NCBI GenBank assembly: GCA_037975125.1
Contig: CM075862.1
Location: forward strand, 40,948,024-41,012,023
Length of the DNA stretch: 64,000 bases
Direction of reading: 5' to 3'
From: Latrodectus hesperus
Lineage: Eukaryota > Arthropoda > Arachnida > Araneae > Theridiidae
The position numbers were made by a program, and so were the translations under genes. This document shows, piece by piece, positions 1-11,278 of the stretch (positions are counted from its first letter, which is position 1; each line of letters begins with the position of its first letter). Below the pieces are notes generated by a model. That model saw nothing but the letters and a program-made list of their open reading frames with translations. It ran no database searches and had not been told where the DNA came from.

Positions 1-333
1 TAACCTGAGATCACTGTTGCAAGGAATTGATCCTTCTGATGTGCATGTGTCCCATAGTGCCATTGGAAGATGATTCTTGCTTATGGATGGCAATGCAGCC
101 CATATTGGACTCTCGTTGTTCAACAGCTACTAGAAAGGTAAAATATCACTCGAATTGATTGGCCAGCATACTCTCCTGATTTAAATCCCATTGCACATGT
201 GTGGCATGCTTTGGGGAGACTGATTGAGGCACGATTACATCCTTCAGAGAAGATCCAACAACTGAAACAGATGATGTTTGAGGAATGGGCACTTATACCT
301 CAAGAACTTGAGCAATGTTCCGCTGTGTATTGA
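1..333 (+). pseudogene. Tc1-like transposase, C-terminal remnant
   Basis: This is the 3' part of a Tc1/mariner-superfamily DDE transposase, cut off by the window start. Around 83-115 one frame reads LLMDGNAAHIG, the second catalytic aspartate block. After a frame change, 151 onward reads RIDWPAYSPDLNPIAHVW, the usual Tc1 block before the third acidic residue. The glutamate normally found after 'PI' is alanine here (PIAHVW), so the catalytic triad is lost. The frame stays open to the TGA at 331-333 and ends in an arginine- and glutamate-rich tail typical of the family. The frameshift and the lost residue make it a pseudogene. It resembles the C-terminal half at 16084-16410, but I cannot say whether the two are the same subfamily. 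Confidence 0.8.
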
Positions 334-2510
334 AACATTATGTGAAACGACCACTGGAGTAAGGAGAGAAAATATCGTATACTAAGGAACACACACACAT
401 CTGCTTGTATAGTTTTTAAGGACACTATCATCGACATTATGAGTTCAATATAAAGCTTCTTTTTGTTTATTACACACTGTATCCATTAAATTCATTTTCA
501 ACATCGTATAGTAAAAATTGCTGTCTCTCATTTCTGAATTTCATATCTCGCAGATGAATTCTCTTGGACTTATAAATCCTGTTGCTTATATGTTGCAAAT
601 TAATGTAAGTTCTATAAAATTAAAAATTATACTAAGGATATATTGATAAATACAACATTAAAAATAGAATTATAACTTTGGTTTTTATTTGAGTAAAAGA
701 TTTACATAAAAATGAACGAAATATTACGTTAAGTATACCATAATAATAAATTATCGATAAACACTTCACATGTAATTTAAAATTGAATTCGTATGAAAGG
801 AAAATTTAATGTTAAGCAACAGATATTTCTGAAGTTTAAACTTTTAATTTTTAAGAATTAATTGTAAAGTTACACCATACAACTAAATATTTAAATATTC
901 AAAAATCCAAAGCACTGAAATTTTAAGTGTTTCTTGATTAAAAAGAAATTCTTGTAGTATGTATATATACATTAAATATACACTTTATAGTCAAGTGATA
1001 CTTTTGTTTTATTAAGAAATGAAGTTGACGTTTATGGTTACATTTTTCTTTTAAAAAAGTGCCCTTTTTTTACTTTTTTTGACTACTTTTATTTATAACT
1101 CACTACGTGGAATTTTTTGACCACTAATGAAATATTTGAATTCAACGTAGAAAGAATTCTTGAGCTTCAATGTATGAAAAGAATTCCACCATCAAGCCGC
1201 CACAAAATAAAAACACCAATGCTTGGAAACGATGCTTTTTATTCTTTTACATATATTGAGTAGAAATTCTTTGAATAACATTACATATGGTAACGCTGTG
1301 AGCCTTTTAATTAAGAGAGAAACTGTAACAGAAGGAATAAAATTAAAAACAAAAAGTATCCACTAGTTCGAATCACAATCCCTAGCGGTGAGTACGGCAT
1401 TTTTTTGAGGACGTAAAAAAATGTGAAGAGACTTAATTAAATTGAATCCATGTGATAATTTAACAACTTCGTTTATACCTTCCAAATTTATAACCCCAGC
1501 AGTTCTTTTATTTATTTATTTTTTTTTTCGTTTTTGTGTTCTCTTCACTGTATGTGGTGAAATTGAAAGGACTGAGTGAAAAATTTAAATAAAGCCGTAA
1601 TTGCGATTCGCAATTGTCAGCATTCAGCATTTTTATTCGCTTCGTCGTGAGGAAAAACCAAAAAAGACACCAGGGAAAGTTTTTGAATTGAAAAATTTGT
1701 CATCACACTAGACATCAGCTTCTTTCACAAAAATCGATTTTCCACATAAAAAAAAAGGTAAAATCTTGAACACGCTTTGTAAATTAAGGTACTTCAGCAG
1801 TGAAGGTTTTTTCCCCCCACTAAGTTCGAATGCTGATAATTACTTGATTTTTTCACTTCAAAAGATTTACTTAAATGGTTGTGATATTTAGGTCTCTTTT
1901 AACTGTCGTCGCAATAGCTGTTCAGATGAAACTAATTAAGTGCTTTCGGCTTCCAATTCTGATTACGAAATTTTCATTTGCTTTTAATGGTGGTGGGTGC
2001 ATGTAAAAATACTTGGAACAGATCTTAATTAAGTCTTTAAAGAAAATGTAAATGAACAATTTTACTCTTTATATTTTTGGCATACAGGCCTTACAGGCTT
2101 AATTATTTGGTTTTTTTTTTCTATAATAATGTAAATATAATTACATTTTAAAATTTCTATCTATAAGAATTATCATAGATAAGATTTGCTTTAGGTACAA
2201 AATTTCCATGTAAATAAATACCTGCGATATTTTGTTTTGCACATTTCATCTCAATAAGATTCAAGAAACTCATTTTAATAATTAGAAGAAAAATTGATAC
2301 TTTTCCATTATACCCTCGTGCATTATATCCTGATCCAAAGAAATAACACGTTTTTTTACGTTGAAGCGAAAATAATATAACGTAGATGTGATGATTTTAT
2401 TATCTCAAAATTTTATATTAAATTTAATATACACTTAATTGAATTTTTTTAGAGCAAAAATTGATTAAAAAGTGATAAACAATGTTTGCTTTTGTGTTGA
2501 AGTTTATCCT
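334..2510. other. AT-rich DNA, no gene seen
   Basis: The first 150 bases are probably the 3' end of the Tc1-like element to the left, but I found no partner inverted repeat because the other end lies outside the window. The rest is AT-rich with homopolymer A and T runs. I see no ORF, structured repeat or splice-flanked coding segment that I can defend. Confidence 0.5.
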
Positions 2511-2528
2511 CCAGAATGCCTGACGAAG

Positions 2529-3237
2529 TCAGACAAGGTCCATCAGAACGTTGACCCTAAGAAAATCGGGAACCAGAAGGGTGTATGAGTATATATCCTC
2601 TCTGGAAAGTCCCAAATAGTCCAGGATGGGATTGGGAGAAGCTTGCTCAGTTTTACATTTAGAGCAGGCCTCAAAGATTTTCCTGTCTTCGAAATACGTG
2701 AGGCCGCTTGCTTGTCAGGAAATTGCGGTTCTAAAGGCTCTTTCACAATTGAGGGCCAGTGATGGCAGGAAGGAATCCTCCACCCTTTCAAAATTTCAGA
2801 ATTAACAATAGAGTGATGTTCCTAAAAAGGTAAGTGTTGAAGAGGAAGGATTATCCTTCATGGCCAGTCTATCCGCTTGCTCATTGCCGTATATGTCTAC
2901 ATGCGAAGGAATCCATTGAAAATAAACTTCAGGGGACTCCGAAATGAGCTTGAGAAGCATAGAACTGCTAGTTTGATCTCCAATGGCAATTCAGTTTTGG
3001 AGGTGCTGAAGAAAGCTTCTACTGCCCGAAAGGATCTATAGGTCCCCAAAATTATTTTCATTAAGAATAGCTTCAAGACCTTGTTCAATTGCAATTAATT
3101 CACTTTGAAGACCGAGAATGAATCAAGGTTGCGAAGGCTGAAAGAGAGTTTTTCTCCCTGTTTCTCTATGTACATGCCACTACTTGCCTGGACATCCAAT
3201 TTAATTCCGTTCGTATGCATTTTTATGGCACTGTCGG
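2529..3237 (-). pseudogene. Non-LTR retrotransposon ORF2 tail: RNase H and C-terminus
   Basis: Read on the minus strand, this is the RNase H domain and C-terminal tail of an I/Jockey-like retrotransposon ORF2. In order, one meets SGMYIEKQGEKLSFSL, the helix segment IEQGLEAIL, and the hallmark YFQWIPSHVDIYGNEQAD, whose last aspartate is catalytic. The protein tail ends LRVNVLMDLV before the stop at 2529-2531. The same tail (VYNVMDLV) ends the copy at 45557-46198, so the two belong to one family. At least three frame changes and several stops break the reading frame. The reverse transcriptase and endonuclease are absent, as expected for a 5'-truncated copy. Short open pieces inside this span on the minus strand are fragments of it, not separate genes. 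Confidence 0.8.
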
Positions 3238-3239
3238 GG

Positions 3240-5125
3240 GTCTTATAAACAATGGTAACCAAGTTAAATGAAAAAAAAAATGCTAAAGCTAGTTTGTTCA
3301 GAAGATAACTTTTTGGTAATTTTGTCGATTAAAATAAGCATTATAGTCACAAATTAGCAAAAAGCGAGAAAAACTATTAAGTAAAGCAAAATTAATTTTA
3401 TATCATTGAATAAAAGGTATTATTATATTATAGTTATGTAATAGATCACAGAGATCAAATTGCTAAACAGGGTTTGCCAGAAATAAACATTACCGTTTAA
3501 GTACGTTTTATCAATAAGTGATAATTGTTTAATTTATAAAAGGTAAATAAAATGTTTGTAGTACTTTTTAGCAATTTCTGAAAACGTAAACATTTTTAAG
3601 CAATATATGATGCAAATGGAATATTTATGACAATGATTTACGATTTTTTTCTTTCACGATACGGAGATTATTAAAAGAAAGGGTATAATGGAATAGTACT
3701 GAAAAATTATACACACACACACATCGAATAATCTATTTAAATAAAATTCTTTGTTCTATGAACTCACAAAAGTTTCATCCGAGGTTGAAATGAGATTATT
3801 ACATAGAACAGAATGAAATTTTTTATTATGATATTGATCTCTGTATAGCTAAGAGAGTTGGACACATTTCATTTTGTACTTTAGATAATAGCGTTTTTGT
3901 AATTAATATACATTGTAAATAGAAATGATAAGAACTGACTTAAAAGTTATTTTTGTTGCGATACACATCGTTTCAGACTTCGCTTCAAGAACAGTGGTAA
4001 GTTGTTCTTTTCCTTTTAAAATTTTAATCTATGCGTAACTGCAGAAGGCTGAGGATGGAGATTTTGGGCCCCAAATCTTTCTACAATCCCGAAGTGTAAA
4101 TTAAAAATAATATCAATGTTTACTATATTTGGATTTTTGAAAAATCATTATTTTTGTCAACTGCAGCATACGTGTTTTCGAATTTCACCATATGCCGCCT
4201 ACAGGAAATACATTGGAGCACGAATGATTTTAGGATTTAACAAGTTTGCAACCAGAATGGTTTCTGTTGTCACACTCTATAAGTTTCATTTATTATAATT
4301 GAAAAAAGTGGAACATCCTTGAAGTAGCCGGACAATAGATATAAATAAAACTATAATTTTTAATAAAAAAATTATAAAAAATATTGAGATTTAAATAGCT
4401 GAGAGATAATTGTCAAAATGGGAATGCAATAATCTATCTATCTATCTATCTATTTATACATATATATTAATTACATTATTTATATTACATTGTTATCTAG
4501 AATTTTAAAAATTCTCTTCCTCAAAAATTGAAAGTTATATTTTTACTATGAAATATATTCCTTTCCTTCGCATATTTGTTTCTGAAATATGTTTCCAGTG
4601 TGCTGGAGAAAACATAGATCACATTTGCATTCAAAGAGTGAAGCAAATATGCTTTCACTAGATACATTTTCAATTCTGATTTATTTTTCCACTCGTATAA
4701 TCTTTATTTCTCGAAACAAAGACTTGCAGATATCGCAGACTTTCGCAGGAAATGGGAGTTTTTAGGTATGCAACGTGTAGCTGGAGCATTCAATATTTTT
4801 TTATTTCCCAGTCATTCCTTTCCCAGAGAATTTCTAACAATACAGATAGGTGTAAAGGAAAATGATATAGAATTTTAAAAGCTGATACACTAGTAATACA
4901 GTCACGCAATTACAAATTTGTGTGTAAAATATACATTAATATTATACACATATTCCCATAAATATATGCATATATCTATATCTATGCATACATAAATACA
5001 TATGTACAACTATACATGCATGCCATTCTCTAGGTGTAAATAATGTGAATCATTCAGTCATTTAGCATAATATAATTTTTGATGAAATTAAAAAAAAATT
5101 TTTTTTGAAAATTTTTGGATACTTT
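3240..5125. other. AT-rich DNA with short (TATC)n; no gene seen
   Basis: The stretch is AT-rich. It contains a short (CA)n at about 3713-3724 and a short (TATC)n at about 4432-4453. A possible 20-nt segment at 3977-3996 has a good-looking acceptor (TTTCAG) and donor (GTAAGT) around it, but a segment that short is not evidence of a gene. Confidence 0.4.
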
Positions 5126-5130
5126 GTTTT

Positions 5131-5241
5131 ATTGACCCACTGAAGGTATGAAAGCCTGAATTGACCATGCCCTGACTGAGGATTGAACATGAGGCTTGTG
5201 CCTTGTAAGTGCAAAGCTCTACCAGTACACCATTAGGCTTA
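5131..5241 (-). repeat. SINE family C, truncated copy
   Basis: The plus strand reads TTGACCCACTGAAGGTATGA and then GAGGATTGAACATGAGGC, an inverted tRNA-type B box. The order matches the minus-strand SINEs at 42950-43218 and 50333-50572. Only the tRNA-related head and the adjoining part of the body remain. Family C is my label for this group. Confidence 0.6.
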
Positions 5242-5412
5242 AATTTAATATAGAAATTTATAAATTATCGCTTCTAAAAAATTGTCTCCATACGAATTTT
5301 TAGGCTTAATAAAGTAATTTATAATTTTTTTATTCCATTGAATAATTGCGAAATCTTTTGACTATTTTCAAGAAACCCCTCAGTACAGAACCTCTGAGCT
5401 GTAACTTGGCTA

Positions 5413-5635
<223 letters not shown>

Positions 5636-5714
5636 TAGTGAAGGGAAATGGAGGTGTCGATAAAGCTCCTTATATGCTTAAATCCTTCACCAATGTTTGC
5701 TTTAGGACTTCAAT

Positions 5715-6125
5715 GAGGGTTTATCGACTGCTGTATTAAGTCGCCAAATATTGCAAGCGTCTGGCGATAGTGCTAGGAATGAACATGCAGCAAGGCATTG
5801 GTTTTACAAATTCAAGTCGGGAGATTTGTCCCACTGTGATAAAGCTGAAGTCTGTTGGAGTGGTACCATATAGTAACATCGTTGGGAAATTTTGCGCCAT
5901 TCTCCATACCCACCAAACCTTGCATAATCAGATTAACACCTTTTTCATTGTCTGGAAATTCATCTTCGTGAAAAATCCTTCACCAATGAAGCAGACTTGC
6001 GCCAAGCACTCACCGACTTCTTTATTCCTCAAACCTTCGAGTTTTACCACAAGAGGATTGCACAATTAGAGACACGTTGGCAGAAAGTATTGGATGCAGA
6101 TGGGGATTATTTTGAGGACTTATAA
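5715..6125 (+). pseudogene. Mariner transposase, internally deleted
   Basis: Two separate parts of a mariner-type transposase lie side by side. From 5715 one frame reads STAVLSRQILQASGDSA and then AARHWFYKFKSGDLSHCD, the N-terminal helix-turn-helix region that ends in the usual 'W..FK.GD' motif. From about 5880 another frame gives RWEILRHSPYPPNLA, a stop, then SD, a stop and HLF. That is the block holding the third catalytic aspartate of DD34D enzymes (consensus PYSPDLAPSD.HLF). It continues through FTNEADLRQALTDFF to RWQKVLDADGDYFEDL and the stop at 6123-6125. The core with the first two catalytic aspartates is missing, so this is a non-autonomous deletion derivative. I could not find its terminal inverted repeats. 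Confidence 0.8.
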
Positions 6126-7735
6126 TAGGCTACACTTTCGTTAGGTAATGTTCTTTTGGGTCATTAAATATAGGAAGAACTTTCTTCTTTACCTTGTATT
6201 TTAATGAAGCATTTAATTATCAATTAATTTTTTCAATGGTCTACACGTAGTTGAATAACAAACTTAGCAATGAAGTCAGTTTTGCTGCAACTGAGAAGTG
6301 CAAACAGTTTGTACGCGGCCATAAATGCATCACTCAGCTCTTAGCGATATTATATGCAGTTAATTGTGTCAAGAATTCAACAATTCATTAGTTTGATTCG
6401 CAGAACAGCTGAGAATGTGTGTGGTTCAAAATCACTATTTTAATGTGTCAGTGATAGTTGAATTAACTCTCGAGTGATAAACTTTCATCGTAAAATAACA
6501 AAGAAAGCAAAGAGGGATTACCTATTGCCATGAAAGGTGTGATTTGAATATAGTTAAGACAAAGTGCACTGTAATAAAAGAAATGAAGGAAATAAAGATG
6601 TGGTAAATGCTACAAAATACATTATCAAGTCATACACGCATTACTGAACAGTTGAAACAAAAGATAATGTTACTGCAGCGAATTCAGAGCTTCATTTTTC
6701 AATTAAACTTTTTATGGACACAATTTCAAATTTGAAACGAAGACACAATTGTTTTTATTTCATTTTACATGCATAATTTTTAAATAAACTTCTTAATCTT
6801 AGAGATATTTGAAAGTATTTTACTATTTCATTTCGGGCTAATTTTCTACAATTCAGTAATATTTTAAAATCCTTTACAGACACTAGTATTTTTTTCTCTC
6901 AATTGTAGATAGACAATTTTGAATGCAGACGTCTATAATGACCCGGGAATTTTAAACTATCCAATTATAATAGGTGCTATTCAAGCAGCAACGTTTTAAT
7001 TCACATGTCTTGATGGAAAATACGAAAAAAAAATAAGAATAAAAATAAAACAAAACTTAACAAAATACTCTTTAATCTTAATACAAACAAACAAAATACT
7101 TTAATAAAATTTTTTTTAACAAAATAGTAATCTGTATGCCTTTGCAGTGAGGCAGTTAATACATAACTAACACATTCCTTAAGAATGGAAAATTGAAAAA
7201 CACTTTTTTACTCGAAATCACACACACACACTATTTGAAAGGGATAAGGAAAATGAATAAAGAAAAACATGTAAATAACTCTCCTTTCTGAAGATAAAAC
7301 TTAAAATGTTTTTTAATAAGAGTTAAAAGTATTGTTTTATAAAAAATATTTTTTCAACTTTTGTAAAATAATGCCATGAATTTATTATAGCTTAAGAAAC
7401 TAAATGAAGATTAGGCATTTTGATTACTAACTGTGATTTAAGGAATTATTTATAAAAATTAACCTAAATATAAAAAATTGTGTTATTCTTCTTACGAAAC
7501 ATTTAGTAGTTTTAAATAGTTTTACATTTCAGTCTTAAAATTTTAACCAAATTATAGACGTTGAAATGCTTGCAATTTTATGCAATAGATAAGTATGATA
7601 GACAAAGCTCATTTAATATAAAGGGGAAAAATACTTAATATTATGATTTATTAATTATGATGCTTGCATCTATTATTCTTAAATAATATTCTTAATTAAA
7701 ACTTTTCTACTAATTTTTTGTTCTCTCTCTCTCCC
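6126..7735. other. AT-rich DNA, no gene seen
   Basis: No ORF, inverted repeat or transposon motif that I can support. A short (CA)n lies near 7220-7231. Confidence 0.5.
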
Positions 7736-7869
7736 CATATATATATATACATATATGTATATATAAATAATATAATTTATGATGTACTGATGTACATACA
7801 GTAAAACATTCTGAAAAATGTAGATGGTTTCAAGCTTAATAGTTTCGTGGATAATTGAGTTGAAAGAAG

Positions 7870-7952
<83 letters not shown>
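7870..7952. repeat. (TA)n microsatellite
   Basis: About 80 bp of uninterrupted TA dinucleotide. A smaller, imperfect TA tract precedes it at 7738-7768, after a CT-rich stretch. Confidence 0.97.
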
Positions 7953-7956
<4 letters not shown>

Positions 7957-8159
7957 TAATAATTTCGTTTTACATTATTACTGTGGCTTTGGGGTGTATT
8001 AACCTCATTAAGGCTTCAGTCTGGAACCAATCCAGAAAAGCCATACTTTGCGCCAATGTAGTCAACACCTCCCTGAATACAAAAAAGATAACATTCGTGG
8101 GTCATCCATTTAGTAAGCTACTGTGGATCTCGGAAGAGGCTGGTTTCTTAACCCCTTAA
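7951..8159 (+). CDS. Small secreted-type ORF, unassigned
   Basis: The ATG at the edge of the (TA)n tract opens a 69-codon frame. The first residues, [19 protein letters not shown], look like a signal peptide (positive start, hydrophobic core), and the rest is polar and mixed, ending EEAGFLTP before TAA. The upstream part of the same frame is only (Ile-Tyr)n from the microsatellite and should be ignored. The region is less AT-rich than its surroundings and could instead be a degraded transposon fragment. I recognise no family. A signal-peptide-like start is common by chance in AT-rich DNA, so confidence is low. Confidence 0.2.
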
Positions 8160-8889
8160 CTGTGAACATATATTTCAGAAAAATGGACCAAAAATGGAAA
8201 ATTTTTTTGACTGTTTAATTTTATTCTTTATATTGTTATAAGAGTTAGAAAATGCTTTTTTATTACAAAAATAATGTTTTAAATGCAATAACTACTATAT
8301 TTATAATTTTTACATACACATAAAACATTGATTACACATACATGTTATTCATATTGAGCAAATTAAACGAAATTTTGCAACTAAATATAACTAGTATAAA
8401 CTAGTATAATATAAAAATCACAACAATATGATCTTCAATGAACATAAATTTCACAAATATTTTACAGTATGGTATACCCCAAAACAAGGTACTGCTCAAA
8501 AGCCTATATATTGCACTATTTACAATAAACTCTTGTCTCATGCCTTATTTTCTTCCCTTGTGCCTTATTCTCCCAAAGTTATCTGATTCTTAGTTTCGAT
8601 GAATTTTCAATTATGTGAATTTATAATGTACAATATGTCAATATATAGGTTAATATTTCACAATCGGGGTAGTTTGTCGCCAAGTTGTTAATGTTTGGTG
8701 GCGTAAGCATTCACATCACCAAGCCAAAATGGCCGCAGAATTTAAAAGGGCGTAACACAAAGCAAACATGAAAAAAAAAATTGTAGCAAATGCACTTTCG
8801 ATATATCGTCGCTTTTTTCTATTTTGTTTAATTTTATTCTTTAAAATTTCTTAAATTATCTTTGCCAACTTTAACTAATCATAAAATGG

Positions 8890-9177
8890 ATGTTTTGTTT
8901 TGTCTTTTCCATTTTACTTTTTCTTTGTTCTATTTTCAACGTGTTCAGCTTTAAAGGCAATATTATTGAAGATTTGAAAACTAATTATTTAGAACAACAG
9001 ATAACTTTCATGATTTTGAAAGCTTTTACAAACGGAAAACTTTATAATCAAAAAATAATTCCTTTATTACTGGTAAAAACCATGAATGGATTTTTTCTCA
9101 TCGCCGACGACAATCAGACGGTGAACTTAGCTTTGTTTACTGCCGCTGGAAGAACGCGATTTGCAGGCAGGCAGTAA
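8890..9177 (+). CDS. Small ORF with hydrophobic N-terminus, unassigned
   Basis: A 95-codon frame starts with a strongly hydrophobic stretch (MFCFVFSILLFLCSIFNVFS) that resembles a signal peptide or a single membrane segment, then a mixed polar region ending AAGRTRFAGRQ. The 3' third (9100-9250) is clearly richer in G and C than its surroundings and contains several CpGs. About 170 bases upstream, the stretch AAAATGGCCGC carries a YY1/Pho-like core. That is suggestive of promoter DNA but weak. No family is recognised. A second frame at 9272-9511 follows (79 codons, lysine- and asparagine-rich) with nothing in favour of it being translated. Confidence 0.2.
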   Translation: MFCFVFSILLFLCSIFNVFSFKGNIIEDLKTNYLEQQITFMILKAFTNGKLYNQKIIPLLLVKTMNGFFLIADDNQTVNLALFTAAGRTRFAGRQ

Positions 9178-9179
9178 AT

Positions 9180-11270
9180 TCGTCGATAAGTCGGATTTAC
9201 AACGCCGTCTCAAAATAATTTGAAGTAGATGAAACGTTATCTGACGTCGTGGATATTTTAATCCAACGAGAATGGTAAAAAAGTCGCGTAATCATGACCT
9301 TAACTGGAACAAAAGAAATAACCACTTTCTTGTTAACACAGAAAATAATGATAAAAAAAACGATTTATTAACTTGCATTGGAAAGTATAAAAACAAGTTT
9401 CATTCAAAAATAAATTACGGAAACATCAGTCAAAATTTAATAGGAATTCTGCATTTTGATTTTACAATCATTTGTAACCATTCTCATGAAATAGCTAATC
9501 TAGAATGTTAAATTATGAAATATGAAAAAACGACTCGATTTTAAAAGCATGACATGATTAATTAATAAGGAGATTATAAGCGTAATCATATTTTCTCCAT
9601 AAAAGTGATTAAAATTGTTTCGAGATTGACTTCGCAAACTTTTTCACATTAGTTAACGATTGGTTTGTTTTGAATAATTTGATTTAATATATGGCTTTCA
9701 AATTACAGAATCTTTTTTATAAAATAAAGTTAGATAAATAAATAAAATAGTGAATGATGAGGAAAAAACGTATCTGCCAAAAAATGGTTGATTACAATCT
9801 CTGTCGTAAAGAAACATTTACCCGCGGAAACTACAGCAAAACTAAAATAGCACCAAATAAAAACAGTCAACAGCAATTCGCTGATTACCCAGATTATGGA
9901 AGATTTATGTATATATACTTTACTATAACAAATATTATGCTTATTATATTTGATTTTACTATTTACAAGTCTATGTCGCAGAGTCTCAAACTGTAGAATT
10001 ACTAACATATTTCCCATTCTCATGTTTAACAAAATCTCATGTGAAGTTTTTAAGCCAGAAATATTTGTTTATCAAAAACAGATTTTCGTCACTGGAACAA
10101 AATTAGCAACAATCAAAATGAAAAATTTATCTATGTGATACTCTAAAAAATCATACTGAATGCTTACCTAAACAGCAACAATGTTAAAAAACAACAATTT
10201 TCAACAATGTTAAAAAAAAGCTGCAAACCATTGAGCTAATAAATTAATTTTATGTATATTTTCTCCTATACAGCGAATTTTTATGAATTTATCGCTGCCT
10301 TGCTAAAAAACAATCATTTAGCAATATCTTTATGAAATGATTTAGAAAATTTAATTCCGATTTGAATTTTCAAGAAATTAAAAAAATTTCAATAATACTA
10401 AGAAGCTTCTAAAACATTCTACTTCATAATTTGCCATTTGAAAAGGGGAAATGTATTAACAATTTCCTAAATTTATAATCTTTTACTGTATTTTTTAAAC
10501 ACACCATAGATATTATACATTTTTCTCGTTACGTATTAAAATATTCAGAAATTTATACTGTAGAATCTAAGCTGTATGACAGTTTGAGCATAGTTTAGTT
10601 CATATAAATCGTTGAAAAAATTAAAATTAGAGCTTCAAATCATTTTTATTGCTTTTTATTTGGCAATTACTGAGGTACATTGCTTAAATGATTTTCCCTT
10701 GAGAAATTAACATATTCAGACTTTTCGAATCTGTCATTAAACATTTGATAAAATTCTTTTACATAAATTAAACTAAGAATGAAATTTGTTATCTTGCGAG
10801 AATCATTTCTTCATAATTTATTTCAAACACGTGTATCTACGAAAAACGATCTTTGTTCAGGCATATATGACATTAATTTATATAATCAAATAAAGTATAA
10901 TTCAAAATCCTGCAAATATTCTAAATTACATAGTATATAATAATTAAAAATATATTTTTCAGATTTTACTTTCGCCTTTCTGCGTCTACTGGAAATATTC
11001 TCTACAAACTTTTAAGTATTAAGTAATTTTGGTCATAGAGAGTATATTAGTATTTTAATTTAATATGACTCATATATAAATGCATTGGCTATCCAAAAAA
11101 TAATTTTTAATAAAGAACATCGAATTTTAGATTTTGGGTTTATAAAATTCATGTTTATTGCATGTAATATGGAGAATTCCACATTATATTTGATTGGCTA
11201 AGAAATAAAAAGGGTGGATTATAAGGTTTCTAACTCATTATATAGATATTATATGTAAATATAAACGTCA
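9180..11270. other. AT-rich DNA, no gene supported
   Basis: Short ORFs on both strands (for example 9754-9996 plus and 9730-10032 minus) overlap each other and look like chance frames. No splice-flanked coding segment or transposon motif was recognised. Confidence 0.4.
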
Positions 11271-11278
11271 TATAGGTA

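Noticed and set aside
3977..3996. 20-nt microexon
   Set aside because: Good splice words but too short to assess coding potential.
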